Part shown: one piece after another, positions 22,401 through 33,849 of the stretch
Layout: every line of letters begins with the position of its first letter
Numbering within the stretch: position 1 is the stretch's first letter
Source of the DNA: Cristatella mucedo
Taxonomy: Eukaryota; Bryozoa; Phylactolaemata; Cristatellidae
Reading direction: 5' to 3'
Assembly (NCBI GenBank): GCA_009760855.2
Contig: WPIO01000126.1
Span: 1,068,870-1,132,869, forward strand
Length of the DNA stretch: 64,000 nt
Notes under the pieces: generated by a model
Databases searched by the model: none
Seen by the model: only the letters and a program-made list of their open reading frames with translations
What the model was told of the DNA's origin: nothing
Position numbers and translations under genes: made by a program

Positions 22401-25400
22401 ACCCGAAGTGAGTCACGGCAGTCAAGATAGAATGTCGAAAATGCACGGACCAGCTAGGATGTGGTACCCTTCTCTTAGTAGGCCCGAATGTTTGCAATTT
22501 AACAATATAGCTGAAAGTAAACAGACTTGACTGTGGAGCTAATGTGATCACCTAGAGAAAGGTCACTTTACAACAGGACAACTAGATTGGGTGCAGATAT
22601 TACAGGAGATAAGGTGGCCGAACCCATTTCGAGGGTTAGGTCTTCCTATTTCCTGGCAGCACTAGGTTTGGCCATAACTAGTACTAGTAAGTTGGTGTTA
22701 TTGCCGTTCAATTGGAGAATTGCTTGCGGCAATCCAAGAGTCGATTTCGCATTGATCACACTACATCGCAGTGCTCCTAGGTGCAGGTGCATTGCCTGGG
22801 CAAGGCCTCTGCAATCAGTCTGCACGAGAACGCTCGGATATTCTGTGGAAACGGCCAAAACACAGTTGCCTGTAATAAGCACTAGATATCAAGAGCTTTG
22901 AGCAGACGATTTAGGGTCGATAGCTTAGCATTAGGACCATCCTGGAAGGAGCAGCATGATGCCGTAAGTAGGGTGGCTAGAAAAACATTGGTCTGTAATA
23001 TGCAATCAACAGGTTGTCGGGGAAGAGAAGGCCACCTGCTCTTTCTCAGCGCTAATTTCGGGTCGATAACAGGAGATGAAACTTATTCCTCACACCACTT
23101 CCAACGGGATTCAAATCAACGGCCTCGGTCGTGGTGAAGTGCAAACGCCTAACTGCTGAGCTAAGACCGCGCAGCAGAAAAGTCTTGAGCATCGGCACAG
23201 TATAAAATGAGCCAACGCGCCTTTGCACACTTGCCAACCGCAGGCAACAAAAAAACGGCAGCTATGCCTCAAGTCCGACGGCTCAGCACACTTCCACGCT
23301 CTTTCTCTGCAAATCACAGCCACGGCCACGACCGGTAGTGAAAAAGAAAGACAGCCTACCTTTTATAGAGGGCACCACACCTGGCACGACTTCGTCATAG
23401 CTAGCGGCAGCAGCAGCGGCGGCATCCTGTGCAAGCAGATACTCGCCACGCTGAGTACGGCACGACCGCGCAGCAAGCACGACCCGCGCTTTGCGGGGGA
23501 AGGTGGCGAAACTGTGCCAGGCCGCTAGTTGCAAGCTCGCAGCTGCAGCGCTTCGCTTACGCTCGGCTGCAGCTCGAACAGCTTCATCGATATGACGTCG
23601 TGATTATCTAAAGATGGTGAAACTCTAAATTCAGACAGCAAGCACGCGAGCCTACTGCAACGTTCTGCCTGCTAGCTCGTGCAGCAGCAGCAGACCCACT
23701 TGCTCTGCCGCAAACGAGAAAACCCGGCCCGCTGGGCGGCTGCCTCCCCCCCAGCTGCCGCTCAGCGACCTAAAGTGCAGCCACTGCAGCTCTGCCAGGC
23801 TGCCTCCGTGAGCGGCACGGCCAACGCGCACGTGCCCCGAGAGCATCAAGCTCGGCCCTTTCGGCAGAGAGCAGTGAGGACGACCGAGTCACGTGGTGGG
23901 GCATGGCCGTAGTGCACTTCGTCACGCCGCACGTGCAAGCACCAGCTTAGGCCGCGCGACAGCTGCGGCGGCGACCTTCTGCGCACCCGACAGCTCGCCA
24001 GTTGCCGCTGACAGTCCGAAGTAGTAGCCCGTGGGCAGTTGAACGTCGCTGACCGCAAAGCACTCTTCCCACGAGTCCTTTCCGTCGATGTCCATCGATA
24101 CCTGAGCGAGCGCAGGGGTGCAAGCATTGACGCTGCATGTCTGCAAACGCGACGGTGACTTGGACCTCCAGCGTGCCACCACGGACAGATGGCATCTGCT
24201 TCAGTGACCGTCAGCACGTAAGCCGAGAGAGGACTGCAGCGGCAGGGCTAGCTGTGACAGCTAGCCCTGCCGCTGACGATACTCTTTCTCCTGCTCTGCG
24301 CTCCTTGCGCCACACGCCTTCCAGCGCTCGACAAAGCCAGAGTAGGGGATTTAGCTGCCTCGCTCGTGTGGCGGCAGAAGAGCGCTACCGGCTATCGGCA
24401 CCTTTTGCAGTGGGCAGTAAAAAATAAAAAAAATGATCACCTACTTCGGGATCGACTTTCGGAATCGACAGCGCGACCTAGGTCGCGAAAAGTGAGCACC
24501 TTCCAACTGGGGGGGGGGAGGGGAGCTAAGACCCTGGTGGTGGAGCGGTTCAACAATTCGCAAGACGAGGACATCGCACGGACTCGGCACCTTGAGCAAG
24601 TTGTCCTTGTAGCGGATGGCGATGAGTGTGTCGTGCTTTCGGTTCCTCACGTTCGCGTGACATCCGGCGAGCCTGGTCCCATCGCCATCGTGCTCGTGGT
24701 CGTAGCGTACCGAGCCGTTGTTGATCATGGCCGACACGTAGGGATGGGAGTACTGCAACGCAGCAGACGACAACGGTTCTGCGTGCTCTGCCGGGAGCCG
24801 GACGCAGCCACCGAGTGCCCACCAACGCAGCCGGCAGCCTGCCTACTCGATGCGGCGTGTTCTGGTTGCTGTAGGTGTCCAGCATCACAGCGAGCCCCGA
24901 GAAGTAGTCCTCATTGCCAAAGACAGGCCCTGCAGTGACGGAAAACAGCTGAGCTGAGAGGCCCGGCTCGCAGCTAAGGTTACACACTTGGCTACGATCC
25001 TTGCCACGCCCCGTCAACATGCAGGCGAGGCAGGTGCATTGCTCCGTGCTCGCCTCGCCGAGCACGGGGCTGGGCACTCTGGCCCGTGCGAGCAGTCAGC
25101 CGGTCAGGCCGGCACCAGCTCGAGAGAAGGGGCGGGGTGCGCTCGAGGTGCCAGAGCTCTGGTACGCTCGGTGCGCGATGTGCTGCCAGCCTCCTCCGCT
25201 TGTTGCTGCGCACACTGCGCCGTGCGAGAGGACTGCGAGGCTTGACTGATCGTGCGCCGCACGGGTGCAGCTTGGCGGACTGTCGTGAGAAAAGTGAGTG
25301 ACATCAAACGAAATGAAAGCCTGGTAACACAGGGTTCGGTGGAGGTCGCTGATGCGTAATAATAGCGCAGCGCACGCTTGAACCACTCCGCCACAAGCAC

Positions 25401-28400
25401 AAGGTGCGAGGAAGCCCTACACAAGCCGATCACCGGGCTGAGCGCTAACAATGGACATGAAGGAGAAAGTAAAAAGAAAAAAGTACGGGTCACCAGGTTA
25501 AAGGGGGGGGCCTCATTTATACAACGTCAGAAGAGCGCACCGCCCATCACTCTCCTCGCTGTCGACATGGCAACGCAAGAGAGCTGCACGACCAAACCCA
25601 CGACCTAATTCGAGAGACGTGAGCACCTTGCTAACCCCTTGACTAAGGCAGCTACAAGATCGACACGGTCAGCAGCAGCAGCAGGCCAAACACGCACGCA
25701 TGCGAGCAGCAGCAGCCTCGGAGGAGCCGAGCTTGGAGGCACTGGCTGCCCCATGGCTGACTCGTCAGTGCGGAGTGGTACAGCAGGCAGCACTGATGCA
25801 GCCACGACTGCCCAGTCAAAGCGCTCAGCAGCTGTTGCACAGCTGCGGCGGCACAGTCGAGGTCGAACTGTGTCGCTCGGGCAAGTGTGGCGCTGCGTTT
25901 CAAGTGTGGCGGTGCAGCTTTTTTCTTAGGTTGCCCGCTGAGAGCAGCAACAGCAGCCGGCGACACGAACGGGTCGTACTTTGCCGAGTGCACGTCCACG
26001 ATTCGGCCAAAGCACACCTTGACCGCGCCGGAGACAGCCAATCATTTGGAAGGAACGCAGAAGGGGCACGTGGGGGCAGCCAGCCCACGACAGGGTATTT
26101 TTGAGTCGGTCAAGGAGAGGCGCTGGCCACTCCTTCGGTTCGGCTTCCTGCGGTTTCGCGCCCGCTGCTGAGCAGTGCTGCGCGTGGGTTTCCCGGACTC
26201 GCACATCCCTAGTTGCAGCAGGCGCAGGAGAAGCACATGAGAAGCACGCATGCCGGTCCGAATAAGCGGACAGCAAGCGCGAGCAGCCTAAAACACTTCG
26301 AGAAAATAATAATGTGCTGACAGCAGCACGGGGGCGGGAGGGGCTAGAGAGCAACGGCACGCGGCCTCGAGCAAGCAGTCGACAGCCTCCCGGCACCACG
26401 TACCAGTCTTCATTCTCTCCTTTGCATACCATATGACCATGCCATCGCCCTGCATGTTGCCGTGTCCACGGCCGTGGATCTTGAAGTGCACGTGCACCTC
26501 CCAGTCGTGAAATCCGATTGGCTGAAGCACAAGAAAGATCCGTGCACAAACAAGTCATCGCTACAGCAGGCATGCCAGTGAGAGGGGAGGGGTAGGTAGG
26601 GGAGGACCTCGGGGGGGGGGGGTGAGGAGGCTTGGATCGTCCTACAGTCACCGATCGGCACGATCATGGTCGCGATCTGCTGCTTGCTTGGAGGAGGAGG
26701 AGGCTGGTCAGGTTGGTGGCACAGCAGCAGGCGGAAGGAGTAGTGCTGAGGAGCCTATTGGATGGCCACTAAGTCTGGTGGCCAGATATAAGTCCGCGTT
26801 CGAGTCCGTGTTCGAGCATTCATAAAGCAAAGCAAAATAAATTAATCAAACAAGAGGGAATGCACGAGATCGGGGCAATAAAACTGGAAAGTGGACACTG
26901 GATGGAAAGCATGGAGCCGATGGGCCACTATAATGCAGCGGTGGCATCAAATAGTAATCAAGAGTTGGCAGCTTGGGACCTGCACGATAACAGTGCATAT
27001 GGCAAAGAGTTTTCTGGCAGAGGGTGCACCAGGGACAGTGGACTGGTGCAAAACGAGCTCCTTCAGTTTGCGAAAACTGTCGTCTTATGTAATGTAATGT
27101 ATCTCCGTCAGTAACTCCACAAAGTCATAAAGACCATGTGGGTGTTACGCAGGAGAGTTTTGTATAGCACACTCACAGCCTAATCAGCTTTCGGTACGCA
27201 TTCGGTAGCCAACAGACTTCGTCTCACGCAACAAAGAGAAAGTGGGAAGCATAGCAGAGTCAGGAGAGCAGTTGAGGTAGTGAGTAGCATAGAAGTAGCA
27301 GTTCAGGACCGCTAAAAAAGATGCGCCATAGTCGGCAGTTGGAGAGTAGTTGTCGTTGCGTAAGAATTGTGGAAGCGAGTTCCACAGTCTAGGACCTGCA
27401 GAGCTAAAGCTTCTGTCGCCAACTGTCTTTAAGCGGAGGAATGGGACAGCTAATTTATTGTCCACACAGGACCTGAGGGTGCGAACAGGCTGAAACTGAT
27501 GCAGCAGTTCAGCTAGGTACGAAGGAGCCAAGCCGTGGCGGGCCTTGTGGGTCAGCGTAAGAACTTTAGGAGACAGACTGGAAGCTATCCACCAACCTGC
27601 AAAGAATAGCAGCAAGCAATAAGTCAGCTAAGTCGAGCTGGTTCGCAGGTGGTCGAATAGTAGCGGCCAGAAGAAAACGTGTAAACCACCAGCTGCATAA
27701 CTGGTATCGATTGGTGACCAGCGATTTACCAATTCGATAGCTCATGCAAAGAAACGTGAAATTACGGAGTTTAGCCTGAATCAAAACGTAATTCGGGAAA
27801 TGGAACACCGACAGAGTAACTGAGCAAAAACCAAACCAAATGCGGCCGGATTTTCGCACAAGACAGCACGTGCATGAACAGGTGAGTGAGTGCAAGTGTG
27901 CGCGTGGTCGCACACTTGAACTGTGTCCAGCCTTGTTGCCGTTGCTATCCTGTGCGCATGGACAGACCAGCGCCCGCTGTATGTCAGCCGGAGTTACATC
28001 AGGTCACATAACTCCTGCTGACATGCAATTGACACTGGTCTGCCATAAGCACAGGATAGCAATGGCAACAAGGCTGGCCACAAGTGCCTGACACAGAGGG
28101 AGATTCGTGGGAGCTGATTGGGTTCCTGGCCAATGTTCTGGATCTACTGAACCTTGCCACACTCGGAGGCCAAAAAACACTCCAGAGGGGGCAACCTTGG
28201 GCAATGACAGGGACAAGCACTATAGAGGCTTCTGTACACCTCACACCACATTGCTACACACTGAGACCACTGATACCGGTTGAAATTGGGCTATTTAGTA
28301 GTAACGTGAGGTCGTCAAAAAATGCCAAGCACTTTGAGCATCGGCTCGCTGTGCTGGCTGGGTGCATGGCAGCCATGCAGGCAACACGTGCTGAATGAAA

Positions 28401-31087
28401 TCCGAGAACCGGACGATGAAAGCCAATGCCGCTAATGATACTCAACGTTGGCACACAGCTTACTTCAGACATGCAACTAGGACGACGACAACCAAACTAC
28501 TGGTTCGCCAGCCTTTCAACCGGAAAAGACTGCCACTACGCCGCCGACCAAAACTGGCTGGCCATTCGTTGCCAAAGGTATGGATTCGGTTTTGACGTGG
28601 GCAGCAGCGGTTGTTGCTGCTGGCCACGTGACTTAAACAGCTTACCAAGGTGTTCCAAACGTTTCCACTTTGACTTTGTACATCTCCAGTGATGCGGCAG
28701 TAATTTGGAGTGACCACCGTGGAACCGGAAAAATCCCAGTGTGGACCTTAAAAGAAAGACCAGAACGGTAGGCAGATCGACAGGCGTTCCCACTGGTCGC
28801 CAGGACAGAGCGCCAGGAGACAAGACTCGCTCTCTGCTGGAGCTTTGCTGGGTGACCGGCAAGCATGTGTGCACGTCGAGCTAAGGCCGCCTAAATCGGG
28901 CACCCCGAAGCAGCGGGAGTGGGGCTGCTCTACCTTAGGATCTCTCTCTCTGTGTACAAGCCAAGTACAGCTCATCCCATGCTACTGTCCACTGGGATTT
29001 TCGAGCGAGCTCCCGGATGAGAACCCCTGCACAACGTAACGATAGTCTCGAAAGACGCTCCGAGCGCTCCTCCTTCTGCCCGGTGCTCGGCTGCTGGATG
29101 CAGCGCTCTCTTTCTGCTCAGCAGCTTCAGACGACGCTCGGATCACAACACCGCAAGCGATCGGCGACATCTCGCCGAACGCAAGCCGTTGCCTCGATGT
29201 CTGCTCGGCCCGACGATGCGGAAGCTGTCGAATGCATCACGGGCTGGCGCAATGGTGCGAACGCCTGCTGCGGTTCGGACCGAATGAGTTCGGACGACTG
29301 CAGCTCGGCTTGGGCGAGCGGCGTAAACTGGCCAGCTATCATCTACCATTGAAACACTGTGCAAAATCGTTCTTGTGCATGCCCGTGTGCCTTTACTCTT
29401 CCAGGTGAAGAGCAGCACCTTGCCTGTGGCATTGTTGTACCTCTTTATAAGAGGGCTGGACCAGGAAGACGAAATGAAAATGCCTCAAATCGTTCGACAG
29501 CCGGCATAAGCAAATGGACTGTGACACTTGCCGAGACATCCAGCACGTATATGACCAGGTGTGCGAACGCACGTAGCAATTTTGCTGCCAGCTATTTCAT
29601 ATTACTATCATTCGTATCACAATCATCAAGTGCCCTTGCTGCAATGAGGTTTGTGTAGTTCGATTGCATGCGGGCTGGCTCCTTTCCGCCACAGCTGGTG
29701 GGAGCATCCTCGAGAGGGGCCTGTGCACAGTTGTGGTCCACTTCTAATGAGGCGTTGACACAGGCCGATAACCTGCTGGTGAACAGATGGTGGATTCACC
29801 ATCGGGGTCGGCCAAGACAGCCGGAGTCGAGGAGAGGAGACTAGAGTGGGAGAGCCGGGGCGAGTGAAGTCGTGCTCCCTCTGCTCTGTGAGTAGTAGAA
29901 TAAATTGTTGGCGTTGTTCATCGGCTGGCTCTCTGATGTGCGAACCAAACTACAGTTTGCAGGATAAACCACTGAAGTCCGCACAGGTAGAAGGCTTGAT
30001 CAAAGATCGCATGGGCGATAGCCGCAGCCACAGTTTCGTAATATTCAAATTTTGCAAAAGTCTCGTGTTGCTTTCTGGCCGCCCCTTGTTGACAACCGTC
30101 CACAGCAATCCTACGATCGGGAGGAAAGGATACCGACTGCAGTTGCCCCCTCTCCCAGGAAGCTGTGAGCTAAAAGTTTCTAAGCAGCACAACTAGCCGA
30201 CTCGCTAGGAATAATGGAGCTCGCTGCCAAGCCAGTAACGACGGGCCCCATTGAGTGGCGACGGAAGTACTAATCCTACTCTGCACAGCACGCGGCTGAC
30301 GTGGGCGTCACTGGTAACCGCTCGAGGAACGCCACAGCGACCTATTGTACCCCCGGAGTATTGCTCCCAATCCATGTATCTGTCTGTCTATATATAAAAA
30401 TCATCTTATTCTGTCCCCTATCGAATAAGTTACTCGCAACCGTCTTCGAAGGCGATACCCGTGAACAAGAGCCTGACAATCCGGTTTCGGCGGTTGGCGA
30501 GGCAGCGGCTGCGTCCAGGGCGGCGTGCGGACAGAAAGTAAGCCCCTTTCCACCACACGATATAGTCCGGCGACCAAAAGAAGCGCCCTGCGTTCGCCCA
30601 ACCGAGGGCTTCAGAACCCACCGCGCGAGCGGCAACACGCGAGCGACGTCGGAAGTGTGTACAAAAACTGGCTCCGTTCGCCACTCCGCGCCGGCCCCAA
30701 TGGCTGGCAGAAGTTTCGGCGCCCGCGGAACGCTTAGAGGCCGCGGCCGCGACCCGAGACGTCGGCCGCTGCAAGCGAGGGAGGACTCGCACGAAGCGGC
30801 CCGCTTTGCCCACGTCGGCGTACCGAAGTGGCCACGTCAAGCCGCCCGGTCGGCCCGGCCCACCCCTCCCCCGACGCCACAAAGCGTGCTCAGACAGCGA
30901 GGCTCGAAGCACGCCCCCCCCCCCCAGCAAACTCACTGGCGTACGGCTTCATCAGCGAGTTCTCCCTCCGCCAGTAGGAATTCGAATTCGCCTCGGCTGC
31001 GGCCGCAGCGAGCACAACGATGAAAGCCGCCGTCCAGAGGCCGCCGCCGCCGCAGCGGGCAGTGGGAGAATCGCGCGCCGGCGGCAT
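19483..31087 (-). CDS. LMAN2: VIP36-type L-type lectin, copy A (complete, 9 exons, 339 aa)
   Basis: Type I membrane lectin that binds high-mannose N-glycans on cargo in the ER-Golgi route. Exons (5'->3'): 31087-30937, 28746-28646, 26521-26404, 24929-24847, 24752-24591, 24101-23987, 23607-23561, 23450-23360, 19634-19483. All borders are GT/AG and the total is 1020 nt. Domains: signal peptide 1-33; lectin domain from ENSLMKPY (42-49) to about 258; stalk; membrane segment about 305-327 (GVYILLFVGIVLAGGFAF); tail ending ARRRLY. Ca2+/sugar residues by family alignment: D110 (QGDG), D141/Y143/N145 (LDTYSN), H170 and D173 (YDHEHD). The disulfide cysteines are C182 and C219, and N163 (NNGS) is the conserved glycosylation site. 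The sugar-loop GDL is GEL here (E241). Human VIP36 is 356 aa. Exons 3-7 are about 65% identical to copy B by hand count. Confidence 0.94.
19900..19988. repeat. Perfect 27-bp inverted repeat
   Basis: Arms 19900-19926 and 19962-19988 are exact reverse complements (core ACGTATACGTAGAAGTGG), with a 35-nt spacer. Lies in intron 8 of lectin copy A, 266 nt upstream of the last exon. Confidence 0.9.
20821..20935 (-). mobile_element. LINE family 1 3'-end remnant
   Basis: AATAAT tail, GCACCCCAAGAGAACAAATT core and the start of the 3' UTR. In intron 8 of lectin copy A. Confidence 0.65.
21139..21285 (-). mobile_element. LINE family 1 3'-end remnant
   Basis: AATAATAATAACG tail, then GCACCCTAAGAGAACTAAAT and a diverged 3' UTR. 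In intron 8 of lectin copy A. Confidence 0.65.
21443..21472. repeat. 11-bp perfect hairpin
   Basis: GACGTGCTCCC and GGGAGCACGTC around an 8-nt loop, intron 8 of lectin copy A. Function unknown. Confidence 0.6.
21725..22950 (-). mobile_element. LINE family 1 copy, interrupted by a LINE family 2 end
   Basis: 3' core at about 21735-21770, then UTR and reverse-transcriptase sequence to about 22950, matching other copies on both sides of a foreign 120-bp block (22175-22297). Confidence 0.75.
22175..22297 (-). mobile_element. LINE family 2 3' end nested in LINE family 1
   Basis: ATATCTCCGTCTGTAGCTCC...GGCGTGCATTCGGTAG matches the terminal about 120 bp of family 2. The flanking family 1 sequence (GAGCCAATGCAGG | GAGAAGTGGTGCAATG) is continuous without it. 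Confidence 0.75.
23050..23180 (-). mobile_element. tRNA-like SINE head, type 3
   Basis: Minus strand: box A TAGCTCAGCAGTTAGG (complement of 23148-23164) and box B GATTTGAATCC (23117-23107). No folded acceptor stem with discriminator, so a SINE or tRNA relic rather than a tRNA gene. Intron 8 of lectin copy A. Confidence 0.55.
23360..23450 (-). CDS. LMAN2: Lectin copy A exon 8 (stalk), two possible in-frame acceptors
   Basis: Encodes the stalk after the lectin domain: an Ala run, then SYDEVVPGVVPSIK. Two AG acceptors, at TACTCAG (exon start 23450) and CTTGCACAG (start 23426), are both phase 0 and differ by eight codons (RGEYLLAQ). The gene total assumes the longer form; the shorter would give 331 aa. 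The aligned copy B exon resembles only the part after the second acceptor. Confidence 0.75.
24237..24275. repeat. Perfect 19-bp palindrome with 1-nt spacer
   Basis: CAGCGGCAGGGCTAGCTGT, one G, then its exact complement. Lies in intron 5 of lectin copy A (24590-24102). Confidence 0.9.
27085..27575 (-). mobile_element. LINE family 2 3' fragment
   Basis: Minus-strand copy in intron 2 of lectin copy A, with the family tail at about 27088 and an open frame over the reverse-transcriptase C-terminus (SFSSAGPRLWNSLPQFLRND). Close to the 6677-7440 copy and truncated at about 27575. Confidence 0.85.
27905..28083. repeat. Imperfect long inverted repeat (about 80-bp arms)
   Basis: Plus-strand left arm (GCCTTGTTGCCGTTGCTATC...ATGTCAGCCGGAGTTA) pairs with the right arm (TAACTCCTGCTGACATG...GATAGCAATGGCAACAAGGC) with scattered mismatches and almost no loop. 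Intron 2 of lectin copy A. Resembles a fold-back (MITE-like) element. Confidence 0.8.
28646..28746 (-). CDS. LMAN2: Lectin copy A exon 2
   Basis: Acceptor CTTTCTTTTAAG, donor TTG|GTAAGC. The 101 nt encode the end of a Ser codon plus PHWDFSGSTVVTPNYC... ending SGNVWNTL, the first strands of the lectin domain (family pattern PLWDFxGST...YVRLT...SIWN). It is about five residues shorter than usual between KPY and WDF. Confidence 0.9.
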
Positions 31088-31560
31088 CGTGGAGGCGCAA
31101 GCCGTCAGGCGCCGAGCGACCGAGCAGGAAGCGCCTAGGACCGGCGACGTGGTCGACGGCCACAGGCCAGCTCCGGCGGCGCGCCCACCCCGGTCACTCA
31201 CCCAGAACTGCATCCGTCAACCGACCCCTCGTAATCGGCGAATCGCGATCTAGCGGACAGCGACCGAAGCCGCTAAGCCGATTGGGCGGCGGGCGATAAC
31301 AAAAACCACCGCTGGCGCGAGCCCGCCGGCGGCCGCTTCGCGCAGGAGTAGCCGCCGTCAGCGGAAACAGGGTGCGGACCCCCGCTGACCACCGCAACTG
31401 CCGCCACCGCCGAGCGGATATCTCGAGCCTCGTCTCGATTGGGCGGGCGCCGCTCGCTAATTGCTCGGCGATGGGAGACTCTCGGGCGTACGCCGTTCCT
31501 CTCAATTGCCGCTTTGATTTAATAGCTCCGTTAAAGTTTCCGACACTGGCTATTCCAGTA
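30450..31560. promoter_or_regulatory. CpG-rich island over the 5' end of lectin copy A
   Basis: A stretch dense in CG dinucleotides and very GC-rich surrounds exon 1 and extends about 450 bp upstream of the ATG, in contrast with flanking sequence. It fits a CpG-rich promoter of a housekeeping gene. No TATA box or defined start site can be pointed to. Open frames on both strands here are compositional. Confidence 0.55.
30937..31087 (-). CDS. LMAN2: Lectin copy A exon 1: start codon and signal peptide
   Basis: The ATG at 31087-31085 is chosen because the next 50 codons give a Pro/Arg/Gly-rich n-region, a hydrophobic core (LWTAAFIVVLAAAAAEA) and then the family's mature N-terminus (YWRRENSLMKPYA). 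An upstream in-frame Met at 31213 would put 42 residues before the signal, which I consider unlikely. Donor is CCA|GTGAGT, phase 1. Confidence 0.88.
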
Positions 31561-31599
31561 ATTTGAGTGTCGGTGCGGGCGCAGAGCAAAGGGTGGGGC

Positions 31600-31960
31600 C
31601 AACGGACCCTGCCGCCTATCTCCACAACCCCCCCCCCCACTCCCACACGAGGCGGCTCGCCGCCCTATTAGTCCTGCAACCTGCGGTTGCTCCGGTCAAG
31701 GTCTGCCCCGGTGCCTTGGCTGAATCCTGGCTACCGGTGCGCCTATGGCCCTTAGACCAAAAGGAGCGGACACCGTCGCGCCGCCCTTTTGCCGTCCCAC
31801 AATGTCGCGAGTGCGTACCCCAAGGCTTGCAGTTCGGCGGCTGTATTACGGGAGAGCTCAGTGTGCCTCGTCACCGTCGTCTCGGGCGATCGGCTTTCTT
31901 GCGAGCAATGCATAGCAGGCACCGTCTCTGTGAGCATTCCGTCTCATAGCTTTAAACATT
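31600..31960. other. Unassigned GC-rich sequence upstream of lectin copy A
   Basis: Short open frames on both strands but no recognisable protein. A divergent gene at the CpG island is possible but not supported. Confidence 0.35.
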
Positions 31961-31964
31961 ATGG

Positions 31965-33415
31965 AACGGATGCCACTTCTCAGCGAAGATACATCACTCC
32001 ACTGAGTCAGTATTGCTTCCGGTGTATAACGACCTATATTGAAAAAAATGCCAATTTAGGTTGAGTATCTCTGCTTGTTTCGCTCGATCTTTCGGCAGCT
32101 CTTGATACTGTCGATCACCAAGTCTTTAAGAGCGACTCTCTTCTCGCCTGGGCGTCACTGACACTGCACTGCAATGATTCTCAGTGGGAGACTCCAGAGT
32201 ATTGATGTGAATAGACAAAGATCATCCGAAAGTACCTCTGAAGTATGAGGAACCCGAGGTGTCTGTGCTTTGTCTCGTTCTTTTCACGGTTTATATTCTC
32301 CCTCTAGCCGATGTGATTGGACTGGCAAAATCTCGGCTTTCACTTCTATGCAGATGACACTCAGTTGTACCTTAGCTTTGATCCCTCCCAGCCCTCCGGC
32401 ACGTCAAATTCTCCCAACTACCTTTCAGCAAGAATTGACGACATCCGCACACGGATGGCAGCAAACTTTCTTAAATTGAATGATGATACAAACCAACTTA
32501 CTGGCTGTGGGCAAAGCAAGTGCGATTCAGAAACTGGAAAGGTTAACGCTCACAATCTGCTCAACCAGCATATCTCCTGTTGAGTCTGCACAAAATCTAG
32601 GCGTCCTGTTCCAAAGAGACCTCTTGTTAGACGACCACATCAACTCCACAGTCAAGTCTGCCTACTTCCTGCTATATAACATTGCTAAAAATCGGGCTTG
32701 TTTAGACAGGGATACCACATCTAAATTGGTCCATGCATTTGTGACGTTATGTCTCGACTACTGTAACTCACTGCTTGCTGGTTTACCGGCCATTAGGCTC
32801 TTGCAGCTTGTGCAAAACTCTGCAGCCAGGCTTGTCTGTCGTGAGAGTCGCAGTACCCACTTCACACCACTTCTTCCCGACCTGCACTGGTTCCCAGTCC
32901 AGCAACGCATAGACTTTAAGGTTCTGTCACTCACTTTCAGGTCCCTTTATTCTTTGACTCCAGCCTGCCTATCAGATCTACTCTTCCAACAGGCTATGCA
33001 TTGTACCACTCGCTTTTCGGAGTCTAATCATTTACCTGTACCTAGTACGAACCTCAAATCCTGTGGAGACCGTGGCTCTAGTTTGTATGCTCCCAACGCC
33101 TGGATCTCATTTCAGACTTGCGTCACGACATCACCTGACTTGACCACATTTGAAAAGAAACTAAAATGCATCTATTTATCGCATTTACTGGGCTCAAGTG
33201 ATTCGTCCATGACGTGCTAACGCTGTACATACTGCCACTAACCATGTTTGCACGCTGACCCAGTGCATGACACCCCTAATCCTGTTGTGCTTGTTGTCGT
33301 TGGGCACGCTACCACTTACCATTCGACCGTGCCCCTTTGCAGCAAATGTGAAAGTGCCGAGAAAGAGGTTGAGTTCTCTAAGGGCGCTATATCAATTGTA
33401 TTATTATTATTCCAT
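31965..33415 (+). mobile_element. LINE family 1 copy with reverse-transcriptase domain
   Basis: Plus strand from the finger/palm region (LLVSLDLSAALDTVDHQV-like, frameshifted) through FYADDTQLYLSFDPSQ at about 32336 and [20 protein letters not shown], to the 3' UTR, core and (ATT)n tail at 33400-33415. A 246-codon open frame remains at 32480-33220. 5' truncated. Confidence 0.9.
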
Positions 33416-33849
33416 TAATTTCTAACTGAGAAACGCGTGGCTATGTGAGGTGTTGTGCATGCAGGTACATATTATGCGACGCGAGTTAATTGCAACTCGG
33501 GATGTTCTCGAACTCGTGGTATTCCAAGGAGGCAAGCGGCCCATCTTGCTGTTGAACCGTCACGCTGTCAGATAGCGGGTGCTAGACGCGCGGCGACCAT
33601 GCTATTGATCACGAACGCAGAGCCTAGTTAGGCCAGCCGAAATAACAAATCCGATGCCAAGTTGCAGAGCCCACAGCTGTCTGAGCGCTAAGGTGCTTGA
33701 GTCTTTTTAGAAAATAGAGCTCATTCTCTGCTAAGCTGAAAATCTAGCAGTTTAAAACACGATAAGCTTGCACGATTATTGAAGCTTAACAACGAATCTT
33801 TCTTGGACTTGTCGAACTTCGCAACATATGTTGCTGACACTCGCGCTTA

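Noticed and set aside
24366-24938. 190-codon plus-strand frame
   Set aside because: Antisense shadow of lectin copy A exons 4-5 and intron 4.
30301-31023. 240-codon plus-strand frame in the CpG island
   Set aside because: GC-rich composition keeps frames open; it overlaps exon 1 of the lectin on the opposite strand and has no recognisable domain.
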